A DNA stretch of 64,000 nt from an uncultured Pseudomonadales bacterium (GTDB taxonomy: Bacteria > Pseudomonadota > Gammaproteobacteria > Pseudomonadales > Azotimanducaceae): the NCBI GenBank assembly GCA_938017975.1, contig CALIKQ010000041.1:55124-119123 (forward strand), in the 5' to 3' direction. The first letter of the stretch is position 1, and every line of letters begins with the position of its first letter. The position numbers and the translations under genes are program-made. Positions 53,439 through 62,673 of this stretch are shown here, piece by piece. Under the pieces are notes generated by a model that did not search any database, was not told where the DNA came from, and saw only the letters and a list, made by a program, of their open reading frames with translations.

Positions 53439-54542
53439 ATGAATTTTGATTTCTCCAGCGAACACCGAATGATCCAGGAACAAGTGCAGCGGTTCTTATC
53501 TGATCAGAGTCCTTTATCGGTGCATCGGGCGGTGATGGAGGGCGAGCAACTCCAAGCCAGTTCGGTTTGGAAGGGCATGGCTGAGATGGGGTTGCAGGGA
53601 ACAGCAATCCCAGAAGCCTATGGGGGTGTTGGCGCTGGATATTTGCCGCTTTGTTTGGTCGCTCAAGAGCTTGGCGCAGCTTTAGCGCCTGTTCCCTTTT
53701 CTTCATCTGTTTATCTCGCGAGCGAGGCTATTGGGCTTTATGGCTCAGATGCGCAGAAGGAAAATTGGCTGCCCAAACTGGCCAATGGTGAGTTGATTGG
53801 CACCTTCGCAGTGGCTGAAAACTTGGCAGAAATCACAGAGTCTCATGTCTCCACTGCGGTTAAAGATGGTGCGTTAAACGGGACCAAGCTCGTTGTGCCC
53901 CATGGTCTGGTTGCCGACATTGCCGTGGTCCTAGCCTCAAGCGCTGATGGGCTGTGCTTGGTGGTGGCGCCGCTTGATGGTGTGGCGCGAAAACCAGTGG
54001 ATGTCATTGATCCCACACTGGCGGCAGCAACCCTTGATTTTGAAAACACCCCGGTAGAAATGCTTGGCGCGCAGGGTAAGGGTTGGTCTCAATTTGAAAC
54101 AGTGTTGCACCGAGCTGCGGTACTGTTCGCTTTCGAGCAAATAGGCGGTGCGTCTCGAGCCCTCGATATGGCTGTGGATTATGCCAAAGACCGCTTCGCC
54201 TTCGGCCGACCGATTGGCAGCTTTCAGGCCTTGAAGCATATGATGGCCGACATGTATGTTGCACTCAAACTGGCGGAGTCGAACGCTTATTATGCAGCCT
54301 GGGCATTAGAAAATAATGCGCCTGATTTGCACTTGGCAGCCGCAACTGCGCGGGTTTCCGCGACCCAAGCTTCACAATTGTGTGCTCGAGATAATATCCA
54401 GGTCCATGGCGGTATGGGCTTTACCTGGGCCTATGATTGTCATCTGTTTTACCGCCGAGCGAATTATTTGTCCGTGGCTCTGGGTGGCCTGAATCGATGG
54501 GAAGACCGTTTAATTGAAGCGTTGCCAGGTGCGGCAGCTTAG
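53439..54542 (+). CDS. Acyl-CoA dehydrogenase family protein, subunit without an evident catalytic Glu
   Basis: 367 aa with N-terminal helical, middle beta and C-terminal helical domains. MADMYVALKLAESNAYYAAW and QVHGGMGFTWAYDCHLFYRR are typical. At the position where most members carry the C-terminal catalytic Glu (xEGTxE/xGGTxQ), this one reads YLSVALGGLNRWEDR with no Glu in place. The next gene, 8 bp downstream, encodes a dehydrogenase that has it. This resembles the two-gene heterotetrameric dehydrogenases of sterol and bile-acid side-chain breakdown. ATG 53439 has AGGGAAG 7 nt upstream; a longer frame to 53373 lacks support. Confidence 0.88.
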   Translation: MNFDFSSEHRMIQEQVQRFLSDQSPLSVHRAVMEGEQLQASSVWKGMAEMGLQGTAIPEAYGGVGAGYLPLCLVAQELGAALAPVPFSSSVYLASEAIGLYGSDAQKENWLPKLANGELIGTFAVAENLAEITESHVSTAVKDGALNGTKLVVPHGLVADIAVVLASSADGLCLVVAPLDGVARKPVDVIDPTLAAATLDFENTPVEMLGAQGKGWSQFETVLHRAAVLFAFEQIGGASRALDMAVDYAKDRFAFGRPIGSFQALKHMMADMYVALKLAESNAYYAAWALENNAPDLHLAAATARVSATQASQLCARDNIQVHGGMGFTWAYDCHLFYRRANYLSVALGGLNRWEDRLIEALPGAAA

Positions 54543-54550
54543 GAGTAACA

Positions 54551-55798
54551 ATGGATTTCACTGACACACAAGATGAAGCCGCTTTTCGGCAAACGGCAAA
54601 GCAATGGATCGAAGCCAATGCACCGGTCCATCTAGCAGAACCCTTGACCCAGAGTGGGTTTGGCTCGACCCGCACCGGTGATCTTGATCCAATCGCCGAG
54701 GCCAAACGATGGCAAAAAACCAAGGCTGATGCGGGATGGGCGTGCATCCAATGGCCGGAAGCCTACGGCGGTCGGGGTGCTTCTCCCATTGAGCAGGTTA
54801 TTTGGAATCAAGAAGAGGGCATTTACAGCAAACTCACTGGGACGTTCATTATTGGACAAGGAATGTGTGCACCAACCTTGATGGCGTACGCGAGCGAAGA
54901 TCAAAAACGGCATTACCTCCCGAAGCTTGCGAGCGGTGAAGAGATTTGGTGCCAGTTGTTCTCAGAACCCCAAGGCGGAAGTGATCTTGCGGGACTTCGA
55001 ACCCGAGCTGAAAAAGACGGTGACCAGTGGGTGATCAACGGTCAAAAAATTTGGACGTCCGGCGCGCATTATAGTGATTATGGCATCCTTATTACTCGAA
55101 CCGATCCAGAAGTCGCAAAGCATCGCGGCCTCACTATGTTTTTCCTGGACATGCGCAGCGAGGGTGTCGAGATTCGGCCAATCAAGCAGGCCAATGGAGA
55201 CAGTGGTTTTAACGAGGTCTTTTTCACAGATGTTCGTATACCAGACAGCCAGCGCCTTGGCGGGATTGGGGAGGGTTGGAAAGTTGCGCTGACGACCCTT
55301 ATGAATGAGCGTCTCGCCATCGGCGGTGGTATTTCCACAGGGTTTCCCGAAATCAAAGCGCTGGTAGATACCTTGCCGCTCGCGAGCGGACAAGCGATCG
55401 ATGATCCTGCCGTGCGATCCAAGCTTGCCGATTGGTACGCGAAGAGCGCCGGGCTTAAAAATACCGGTGCTCGAGCGATGTCGGCGCTGTCAAAAGGCGA
55501 AATCCCGGGACCTGAAAACAGCATCGGTAAGCTTGTCGCCGGCGGTATGATGCAAGATATTGCGAAATTTGCCCTCGATCTTCAGGGCCTAGGTGGTCTT
55601 GTTACCGATCCCGAAATCGCGCGCAGTCAGGCCCAGCTCCAGGCGATGCTGATGCGCTCTCCTGCGGTAAGGATCGAGGGCGGGACGGATCAGATTCTTC
55701 GAAACATCATTGCTGAGCGCGTTTTGGGTCTGCCGGAGGACATGCGTGCAGATAAGGGACTTGCTTTCAACCAAATCCCGACCTCAGAATCAAAATGA
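54551..55798 (+). CDS. Acyl-CoA dehydrogenase, probable catalytic subunit
   Basis: 415 aa. WPEAYGGRGASPIEQVIWNQ, FSEPQGGSDLAGLRTRAEKD and WVINGQKIWTSGAHYSDYG form the FAD and substrate regions; E376 in RIEGGTDQILRNI sits at the catalytic-base position. It introduces a trans-2 double bond into an acyl-CoA, passing electrons to ETF. It starts 8 bp after the partner gene, with GGAG just upstream, so the two are almost certainly co-expressed. Homodimeric function is still possible. Confidence 0.92.
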   Translation: MDFTDTQDEAAFRQTAKQWIEANAPVHLAEPLTQSGFGSTRTGDLDPIAEAKRWQKTKADAGWACIQWPEAYGGRGASPIEQVIWNQEEGIYSKLTGTFIIGQGMCAPTLMAYASEDQKRHYLPKLASGEEIWCQLFSEPQGGSDLAGLRTRAEKDGDQWVINGQKIWTSGAHYSDYGILITRTDPEVAKHRGLTMFFLDMRSEGVEIRPIKQANGDSGFNEVFFTDVRIPDSQRLGGIGEGWKVALTTLMNERLAIGGGISTGFPEIKALVDTLPLASGQAIDDPAVRSKLADWYAKSAGLKNTGARAMSALSKGEIPGPENSIGKLVAGGMMQDIAKFALDLQGLGGLVTDPEIARSQAQLQAMLMRSPAVRIEGGTDQILRNIIAERVLGLPEDMRADKGLAFNQIPTSESK

Positions 55799-56073
55799 TC
55801 TGCCGACCAAAGACCACGGTCATGCTCGATAAGCATTTGAAGCCGTAGCCCACAAATAGGTCAATGCTCAGTGTCAGATCCTCGGTCTGATCGGGAGGCC
55901 CGGCGATGTTCTCCCGGGCTAAATTTGAGCAAATGGAATCAGGGCACGCAATTCTGGGTTACAAAGACCGACGATCCCGGATCAGCGTTTCAAGCGCTAT
56001 CAGCGGAGCAGGTCGATGTGACGTTTAGGCGGCCAGCGTCTAGGACTCGTAGGCTGATAACTTGAGAGGTTCC

Positions 56074-56595
56074 TCAATGGCCCATTCTCAGCGCACCGAG
56101 GAAATCAAATTTGCTTAACTTCACACCCTTCATGCGCAGCAGGTCGTACCCGGTTGTTGCATGAAAATAAAAGTTAGGCAGCGAAAAGCTCAATAAGTAA
56201 TTGCTTACCGTGAATGGCATCTCGCGATCTCTTAATCGAAAGGTAACCGGTGCCTGAGCTCGGGCATCGAGCGCGGCTAAGTCGGCACTTTCTATCGCTG
56301 CCAGAGCGCCTTCGACATGCTCAACAAGGCCTTGATAGTCGAAAGCCAAAGAGAAGTCCGGTATGCCAGCATCCCCGCTCATCGCGCTATTGATGGCATT
56401 TTGTGAGTGATGCACCACAGACACCATCTGAAAATGCAGGGGTTGCATATCCTCGATCAAGGAGACGCCGACTGCATCATTAATGTCTAAACCAGCTGCT
56501 TCATAGTGTGCGCGTCCTTTCTCGAGATAACCTAAAACAGCAGGTATCAGTTGCTTGTAGGTGCCGATAACAGTCTCAGATAGCGTTAAGTTCAC
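56074..56595 (-). CDS. DUF1993 family protein
   Basis: 173 aa, all-helical. The start TLSETVIGTYKQLIPAVLGYLEKG and the C-terminal TVSNYLLSFSLPNFYFHATT followed by GYDLLR are typical of DUF1993, a family distantly related to DinB-like four-helix bundles. It has no signal peptide. Function unknown; DinB relatives bind metal but DUF1993 roles are not established. The flanking gaps (about 240-275 bp) suggest its own transcript. Confidence 0.85.
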   Translation of the reverse strand: MNLTLSETVIGTYKQLIPAVLGYLEKGRAHYEAAGLDINDAVGVSLIEDMQPLHFQMVSVVHHSQNAINSAMSGDAGIPDFSLAFDYQGLVEHVEGALAAIESADLAALDARAQAPVTFRLRDREMPFTVSNYLLSFSLPNFYFHATTGYDLLRMKGVKLSKFDFLGALRMGH

Positions 56596-56836
56596 AGAAT
56601 GTCCTTGATGGTTAGGTGCTCGCAGTCTAGCAAATTTTGGCCCGTGCGTGAGTATGTCCTCAAACGCCTTATCAAAGCTTCAACGCGTTGGATGCTGCTT
56701 TTCACGGTGCTCGTTTGGCTCACCGAGGAACAATCCCTGAGTGAGGTGACGGAAGATGCTTCGAACGAAGTCTGGAGGGCACTGTTTTGCATCGGGCGAC
56801 GTTTTTCTAATCCGATGGGTTGAGTCTCCTACAGTT

Positions 56837-58003
56837 TTATCGCAAAGAAGCACCTAGAAGCTCACGAGCAATCACGTGTCGCTGCACCTCGCTCGGGCCT
56901 TCGCCAATTCGGCGAATGCGCATTTCCCTATACCAACGTTCAAAAGGGAGGTCTTTGGCGACGCCAAGGCCACCAAACATCTGCATGCAACGATCTACGA
57001 CACGCCCGCCGGCCTCGGTCGCTACAAGTTTTGCCATCGCCGCTTCTTTGCGAAAGCCAAGACCCTGGCTTGCTTTGCTCGCCGCCTCAAGGGTGATCCA
57101 AAGCGATTGCTTGATGTCGATATCGTTGTCGACCAGCATCCACTGAATCGACTGCCTTGTAGCCAAGGGTGCACCAAAGGTTTCCCGTTGGGGAACATAA
57201 TCGAGTGCCATCTCTTGCGCCTTAATGGCGACCCCAATACAGCCTGCAGCGTAGGGTATTCGTTGGCGCGTCAGTCGATCATTGGCGATCGCAAAACCTT
57301 TATTGACCTCACCGAGAATATTGTCGTTAGAAATCCGCATGTCTTCGAAATGGAGCTCGGTCGCATAATGCGCGCTGCGCAGCGTGTGGACGATTCTTCG
57401 GACATGGAAGCCTGGGTTGTCGGTATCGACAATAAAACATGTCACGCCACCTCGACCCTTATCTGGACTAGTTCGGGCGAAGACGAGGCCAAAATCTGCC
57501 CGATCGGCGCCGCTGATCCAAAGTTTGGAACCATTGATGATCCAATCGTTGCCGTCGCGAACGGCCTTGGTCTGAATTGCTCGGGCTGGATCAGACCCGC
57601 CAGAGGGCTCTGATAATCCAAAAAAACCGCGCTTTTCACCTCGAAGTGTTGGGTAAAGATAGCGTTCCTTTTGGGCATCCGTCGCCTCGAAAAGCTGCGC
57701 AAGCCCGGCACCACCAAAAGTACCGTAGCAAGGCGCGTAGAGCCCGGCACGGTGCTGGGCCATCTCGACGGCAATAAGGGTTCGCGTTACAAGATCGATT
57801 TCAGGGCCTCCATACTCCGGAGGGATGTCCAACCCGTAGAGTCCCATGGCTTTGGTTTTTTCGATCAGTCGAGCTTGGTCCTCTGACGCCAATTCGTCCG
57901 CATCGGGATCGAGGTTAAGTTCAAGAGGTACAATCTCTTCGCGAACAAAGCGCCGCACCATTGCAATGATGAGATTCTGTTCTTGGGTGAGTTCAAGATT
58001 CAT
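56837..58003 (-). CDS. Acyl-CoA dehydrogenase
   Basis: 388 aa, full-length single-gene type. LSEPSGGSDPARAIQTKAVR and WIINGSKLWISGADRADFG bind FAD/substrate; YRFERWYREMRIRRI-like C-terminus has E368 in RIGEGPSEVQRH as catalytic base. Its ATG at 58003 overlaps the upstream small gene's stop by 4 bp (ATGA), and the ThDP enzyme precedes both, so the three form one translation-coupled operon. It probably oxidises an acyl-CoA connected with the ThDP enzyme's product or substrate; identity unknown. Confidence 0.92.
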   Translation of the reverse strand: MNLELTQEQNLIIAMVRRFVREEIVPLELNLDPDADELASEDQARLIEKTKAMGLYGLDIPPEYGGPEIDLVTRTLIAVEMAQHRAGLYAPCYGTFGGAGLAQLFEATDAQKERYLYPTLRGEKRGFFGLSEPSGGSDPARAIQTKAVRDGNDWIINGSKLWISGADRADFGLVFARTSPDKGRGGVTCFIVDTDNPGFHVRRIVHTLRSAHYATELHFEDMRISNDNILGEVNKGFAIANDRLTRQRIPYAAGCIGVAIKAQEMALDYVPQRETFGAPLATRQSIQWMLVDNDIDIKQSLWITLEAASKASQGLGFRKEAAMAKLVATEAGGRVVDRCMQMFGGLGVAKDLPFERWYREMRIRRIGEGPSEVQRHVIARELLGASLR

Positions 58004-58329
58004 GATGATGGGCTCAGGCGGCCGAGCCGCTCAGTTGGGTTGTCTTGGGGCAGGTTGCCGTGTTTCGCTTGGTAGAGCATTAAGAGCTCTCGATACCGGG
58101 TAAGGTAACTGCTGGTGATTTCATAGCGCAGATGAACGGCTGTGTTGCAGCGAGCGCTAGCGGTTTCGACAGCACTCTTTAATCCGAAGGGTTCTCGCGC
58201 GCCCGCGCAGCCGATAAAGATGATCTCAAATTTGGCATTGGCCAGTTGAAAGACGCCAAGCTGCCCGCGAATGTTCGGCAAGGCGTCAACCAGAGTGCGC
58301 CAGGGCTTGTCTAAGTGGAGGTTGGCCAC
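58000..58329 (-). CDS. Small protein with degenerate GIY-YIG-like core
   Basis: 109 aa, no confident family. LPNIRGQLGVFQLANAKFEIIFIGCAG has the GxY-(about 10)-YIG spacing of GIY-YIG domains but with Phe in both Tyr positions, followed by a helix (KSAVETASARCNTAVHLRYE). It is therefore probably not a nuclease; resemblance is by eye. The GTG start at 58329 is 4 nt after the ThDP enzyme's stop and has AAGGA 8 nt upstream, inside that gene's end. Its stop overlaps the dehydrogenase start. The close packing implies a role with these two enzymes, for example as a binding or regulatory subunit. Confidence 0.72.
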   Translation of the reverse strand: MANLHLDKPWRTLVDALPNIRGQLGVFQLANAKFEIIFIGCAGAREPFGLKSAVETASARCNTAVHLRYEITSSYLTRYRELLMLYQAKHGNLPQDNPTERLGRLSPSS

Positions 58330-58333
58330 GGGC

Positions 58334-59989
58334 CTAATCCTTGCCCAGTTCGACTTGCTTCTTTGGCATAATTGAGATCTCCATGGGATCTAGATGCGCC
58401 ATATCAATATCGATGAGGTAGGGGCCCTTGGCTGCCATTGCCGTCTTTAAGTGCTGCTCAAACTCCGGGACCGACTGAACTCGCGCGCCCGGCACGCCCA
58501 TGCTATCGGCCATCTTTGCAAACGCCACCTTGCCAAGGTCGGTCTCGTTGATGCGTCCAAATCGGGTGTCTTGCAGCCAGCGCAGCACGCCATAGCCTGA
58601 GTCGTTAAAGACAAGAATGACCAGTGGCACCTGATATTGAGCGGCTGTTGCGAGCTCGGTGGCGTGAAACATAAAGCCCCCATCTCCGTGCACAATAACG
58701 GTTTTCTTACCGGCTCCGATGGCAGCGCCTAAGGACATTGGGAAGCCTGGGCCGATCGCTCCTGATGACGGATTCATCGACGTCCTGGGGCGGAGAATCG
58801 GGAATTGTTGGTTGCCCCAGTTATAGGCTGAGATGGTTTGATCACGAACAAATAGGCCGTCCTCCGGCAATTGCGCTCGAATAAGATCCATGATTTGAGG
58901 GAAATCCTTTCCCAATCGCTTGCGCATGGCTTGTCTAAGGCCGTCTCTGGCCTCCCAGATCTTTTGGTTGAACTGGTCATCATTCACGTCCGTGGACGTG
59001 ATGGCTGCATCAAGGGCTTCTATGGCTGCACGTGCATCGGCAACAATCGGAAATTTCGCGTGATGGGTGCGACCAATCATTGGGCCATCAATGTCGATTT
59101 GAATCAGATCTCCCGGCGGCGTTTGAGCTTGAAATTGGCCGTCAACGCCAACAGCAAATCGGGTTCCGATCGCGATGGTGACATCTGCGTCTTGCAGCGC
59201 CGCATACATCCCAGCGCTGTTGTAGTAATTTCCTATACTGCGAGGATGCAACTCCGAAATTGCTCCCCGACCATCGACGGTGGTGATCACGGGGCAATCG
59301 AGTTTCTCAGCGAGGCGGCAAAGCGCCTCACTCGCATCTGCCGCAATAACGCCCCCACCAGCGATAATGATTCTTCGGCTAGCCGATTCAATTCGTGCTG
59401 CTGCGGCAGTGATGGCTTTAGGTTCGGGTAGATAGTTAACCGCCTTGGGATACTCGATGGCGAAGGGTTCGGTTTCTGCGTACTGAAGATCGATGGGGAT
59501 TTCGAGGGCCCCGGGCGCTGGGCGGCCAGTGAAAAGGTCCGTGATGACAGATTGCAAGCAGGGTCCAAGTTGAGTGATGTGCCGAGGGCTTTCGACGCGG
59601 CGACAAACACTTTGCAGCATAGCCACTTGCTGCTCGGCTTCATGCACATAACCTACGCCGCGACCATAAAAAGCCGTATCGGCTTGGCCGGTGATTACAA
59701 GCACGCGAGATGAGCCGTATTGCGCCTCGTAAAGACCTGTCACGGTGTTCGAAGTCCCCGGGCCGGTCGAGGCAATCATAACGCCGAGGCCCCCGGTGGC
59801 TCTAGCATAACCATCGGCTGCATGGGTGCCTGCTTGTTCGTGCCGGACATCAATGATCGCAGTCTTCCCTAGGCGATTGATGGCATCAAACATGGGCATG
59901 TTATGAATGCTGACAATTCCAAAGACGTGCTTGATATTGAGCGCCGCAAGGGCCTGTGCGATGAGATCTGCGCCAGAAAATGATGTCAT
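58334..59989 (-). CDS. Thiamine diphosphate-dependent enzyme (acetolactate synthase/oxalyl-CoA decarboxylase-like)
   Basis: 551 aa with the three-domain layout of the family: N-terminal Pyr domain with catalytic Glu51 (VRHEQAGTHAADGYARATGG), central domain with RIIIAGGGVIAADASEAL, and PP domain with the ThDP-Mg motif GDGGFMFHATELATA...NDSGYG. It catalyses C-C bond cleavage or formation by way of a thiamine adduct. Acetolactate synthase, oxalyl-CoA decarboxylase and 2-hydroxyacyl-CoA lyase share this fold; the acyl-CoA dehydrogenase in the operon favours a CoA-thioester substrate, by inference. ATG at 59989 follows GAGGTAA. Confidence 0.9.
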   Translation of the reverse strand: MTSFSGADLIAQALAALNIKHVFGIVSIHNMPMFDAINRLGKTAIIDVRHEQAGTHAADGYARATGGLGVMIASTGPGTSNTVTGLYEAQYGSSRVLVITGQADTAFYGRGVGYVHEAEQQVAMLQSVCRRVESPRHITQLGPCLQSVITDLFTGRPAPGALEIPIDLQYAETEPFAIEYPKAVNYLPEPKAITAAAARIESASRRIIIAGGGVIAADASEALCRLAEKLDCPVITTVDGRGAISELHPRSIGNYYNSAGMYAALQDADVTIAIGTRFAVGVDGQFQAQTPPGDLIQIDIDGPMIGRTHHAKFPIVADARAAIEALDAAITSTDVNDDQFNQKIWEARDGLRQAMRKRLGKDFPQIMDLIRAQLPEDGLFVRDQTISAYNWGNQQFPILRPRTSMNPSSGAIGPGFPMSLGAAIGAGKKTVIVHGDGGFMFHATELATAAQYQVPLVILVFNDSGYGVLRWLQDTRFGRINETDLGKVAFAKMADSMGVPGARVQSVPEFEQHLKTAMAAKGPYLIDIDMAHLDPMEISIMPKKQVELGKD

Positions 59990-60391
59990 GGATTACCTCG
60001 CGGTTTGGTTCTGAAGAAAATACGGTGTCGTCGTTAGATCGCAAACCGATGATGTCTGGGCGGGTGTTCTGGCCATTTGTATTCTCGTCGTGATTGCGGC
60101 TGTATCGGATAACAGAGGCTTGACCTTCTCATTCCGATGTTGATTCGTCAACGATCGAGAACTGCACCGACGGCTGTAAGCGAATGTTCGCATGGACTTG
60201 CGGGAGGTCTGGTCGGGGCCGGTCTAGTCTCTTTCTGGCCTGCTGGGCCACCCGGTGGCATCATCGGTTGCACTAGCTTACCTGTCAGTCGTGAAGAGAT
60301 GCTGTTATGAGGCTTTGGCCAGCAGTGTGGCTCAGACCGATCGTCGACCGGTTAAATCTGGTTTAGCAGCATGGCGCTCTCTCAGCTTGAT
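59990..60391. other. Intergenic region, no convincing gene
   Basis: 402 bp between the unknown Rossmann-type gene and the ThDP operon, both minus strand. It should contain the operon's promoter; I find no clear consensus. Short frames on both strands are not protein-like. Confidence 0.4.
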
Positions 60392-61807
60392 TTAGGATTT
60401 TAAAAGCCGAGTTAGAAGGCTCGGTCTACGCGCAAAGCCAATGGCCGCTGCCACGAGTAAGGCAGTGTTCATTGGATAGGGCAGCGTATGGATGCCGCCA
60501 TGAACGCGCAGGGCTGCAGGTACCGGCGCCTTTGGGTGTAACCAATCGTGGATGGCGAGTAAGCCGTTGAGCGTTTGCGATTGTAGCGGCGTGAGCGTCT
60601 CGACGCCCAGTGCCTTGGCACCTCCGAATGCGGCATCGAAAACTGGATGGGTGACTGAGCGCGTTTGAGTAATCGGTGCTGTATTGGCGGATACCCGTAG
60701 CGTGCTTGAGACGCTTTGCAAGACTTGACCATGGGTTGTCCAAGCTTCCGCCATCATCAGCTTTCCAAGGTACTGCGCTGCTTGATAGCTAGCGCCCTGG
60801 ATGCCAACGAGGCTCCTACTCGCCGCAAAACTGCCGTTGGTGCTGCAGCCGCCACCTCGACCTAACAGGTGGAGCTTGTCTAGGAGGGTTTCCCAGGTCG
60901 GTCGCCGCAGTTGGCGCGATTGCATCGTATGAACGTCTGCCGCCTCGAGTGGCGTTGCGGTGGTGGGAGAGAGCAACAGAGTAATGCTCGCAATGATCGA
61001 GACCGGAAGAGCCTCCACAATGGCGTTCATGGCACCGGTTAGCCTGAGCTCGCGGGCTTGTCCGGGCGCATAGGCATAAAGGCACAGATCGATGGACTTG
61101 TCCTTTGCAAATTCTATGATCGTCGCTGCAATTTCGGCAGGTTGTCGTAGCAGATCGGCACCGCCCTCGATCCAGGACAGATGCCCTCGTCGATGTGGTG
61201 ATTCTATTAATGCGGTTGGCGGCGCCAGATCGAGCCAGAGCACATTGGCGCCTGCATCCAGGAATTGTGCTGTGGGCGCCATTTCGGCGCCTGCGCCCAA
61301 AACAACAACGTTTCGATCCTGAAGTTCAAGGGTCTTATTTGAAAGATGATTTGATTCAAGCCAGCGCAATGCTTCGGTGACGGGCGCTGAGGTCAATGAC
61401 AGCGTTTCAAGATGCTCGCCCAGAGCTTCAAGGCTCTGCCAGTCCTGGTGCAAAAAATGGAGCGCTGGCGTCCATCCTGGCGAAGCTTTGGCTGCCTTTG
61501 TGCGAAGCTGCAAGGGTGGCGTCGAGGAGTCTAATGGCCGAGATAGCGGCTGACTGTCTCCAATGACAAGCTGACTTAAATACGCGCGGGCGAGGTGCAG
61601 AGCAATGGCATGCCGGTCCTTGCTGGCCAGGCGAGCCACCTCAAACCGGGGTAAAAAATCGACGTACTGTTTCCTAAAGGCAGCCAACGAGTTTGGTAAA
61701 TGTACGTTCTCAAAGGCGTCTGGAAATGTCTGGACGGCGGCGCCGAGGAGGTCATGGAGGACCTGGGCGGCTGATTTGCCGTCAATCATCTGAACATTTT
61801 GTTCCAT
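60392..61807 (-). CDS. Unknown protein with a central Rossmann-like domain
   Basis: 471 aa, not recognised as a named family. A helical N-terminal half (1-165) is followed by a Rossmann-like segment: VVVLGAGAEMAP (about 167-178) and VLWLDL with the Asp (193) expected to bind NAD ribose. The C-terminal 200 residues are Ala/Leu/Thr-rich with a final hydrophobic helix (TALLVAAAIGFARR). It could be an NAD(P)-dependent reductase of the saccharopine-dehydrogenase-like type. I start at ATG 61807, which has AAGGAG 9 nt upstream, over the longer frame to 61876. It is 150 bp downstream of the GST gene on the same strand. Confidence 0.7.
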   Translation of the reverse strand: MEQNVQMIDGKSAAQVLHDLLGAAVQTFPDAFENVHLPNSLAAFRKQYVDFLPRFEVARLASKDRHAIALHLARAYLSQLVIGDSQPLSRPLDSSTPPLQLRTKAAKASPGWTPALHFLHQDWQSLEALGEHLETLSLTSAPVTEALRWLESNHLSNKTLELQDRNVVVLGAGAEMAPTAQFLDAGANVLWLDLAPPTALIESPHRRGHLSWIEGGADLLRQPAEIAATIIEFAKDKSIDLCLYAYAPGQARELRLTGAMNAIVEALPVSIIASITLLLSPTTATPLEAADVHTMQSRQLRRPTWETLLDKLHLLGRGGGCSTNGSFAASRSLVGIQGASYQAAQYLGKLMMAEAWTTHGQVLQSVSSTLRVSANTAPITQTRSVTHPVFDAAFGGAKALGVETLTPLQSQTLNGLLAIHDWLHPKAPVPAALRVHGGIHTLPYPMNTALLVAAAIGFARRPSLLTRLLKS

Positions 61808-61961
61808 GCCGAGCTGCTCCTTTGGCGACTGCTGCAAGTGCGCGTTGATCTTGATGTTAGGCCTTGAGTGAAGCAAGGCCAGTGTTTTGTTTGTCCGCAG
61901 CTCGAGCTGACCGTCGAGGCATCCACCTCCGTGCAGGGGTCAGGCTGCGGCGTGTCGAGCA

Positions 61962-62591
61962 CTAGGCAGTGGGTGGTGCAGCATTCTTTTGAACTTTCTG
62001 AGCGCCGATAAAACCAGGCCTTGCTTTCAACCGCTCAAGATAGGCTAGGGTAGGGGCTTTGTAGGCCTCTGAAATACCGAGGCTTTCGCCCAGGTACAAG
62101 GCGTAACCACATGCAATATCGGCGATGGTAAATCGGTCTGCCACTAAAAATTCGTGATTCTCAACACGCTGATTCAGCATCCGCAATCGGGCGAGGTACC
62201 ACTTACGATAATCCTCACCGACCAGAGCCTTGGTCTCGTCAGGCTCTAGACGGGTGTAACGCAGGTAAAGCGTTTGAGGAAAGGTCAGGGTCGCGTCGCT
62301 GTGATACAACCAGTTGAGGTAGTTGCCGTAACCCGGTTCGCCCGGGCGAATTCCGAACTCATGTTGATCGTAGGTTTCAACCAGGTAATGACAGATGCCG
62401 GTTGACTCGGTTAAATGATGCTCGCCATCGACGAAGTAGGGCACAGTGCCCAAAACGTTAACGTCTAAATAACCCTCGTGTAAAAAACGAGGTGGAAACG
62501 CCATCATTTCGAGTTCGTAGTCCAAGCCCATCTCCTCAAGGGCCCATAACGCGCGCAGTGATCGCGCGTCGTGGCAGTGCCAAAGTTTCAT
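61962..62591 (-). CDS. Glutathione S-transferase
   Basis: 209 aa, standard GST length. N-domain: MKLWHCHDARSLRALWALEE, VLGTVPYFVDGEHHLTESTG (cis-Pro and Glu/Ser glutathione contacts). C-domain: FLVADRFTIADIACGYALYL, the usual N-capping box region. Ser/Arg near the N-terminus rather than a Tyr suggests a theta/zeta-like or other bacterial class. Cytoplasmic. ATG 62591 has AGGAGA 6 nt upstream. The gene is 83 bp from the sulfotransferase-fold gene upstream on the same strand. Confidence 0.9.
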   Translation of the reverse strand: MKLWHCHDARSLRALWALEEMGLDYELEMMAFPPRFLHEGYLDVNVLGTVPYFVDGEHHLTESTGICHYLVETYDQHEFGIRPGEPGYGNYLNWLYHSDATLTFPQTLYLRYTRLEPDETKALVGEDYRKWYLARLRMLNQRVENHEFLVADRFTIADIACGYALYLGESLGISEAYKAPTLAYLERLKARPGFIGAQKVQKNAAPPTA

Positions 62592-62673
62592 GTCATTCTC
62601 CTAATGCGGGTATTGGTCATCACGATGTTTGTTGATGTGCTTGCAGAGCGCAACGAGCTGTGGACGTTTGGCT

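Noticed and set aside
56876..57613. Plus-strand frame of 245 codons
   Set aside because: Antisense shadow of the acyl-CoA dehydrogenase with complete motifs on the minus strand.
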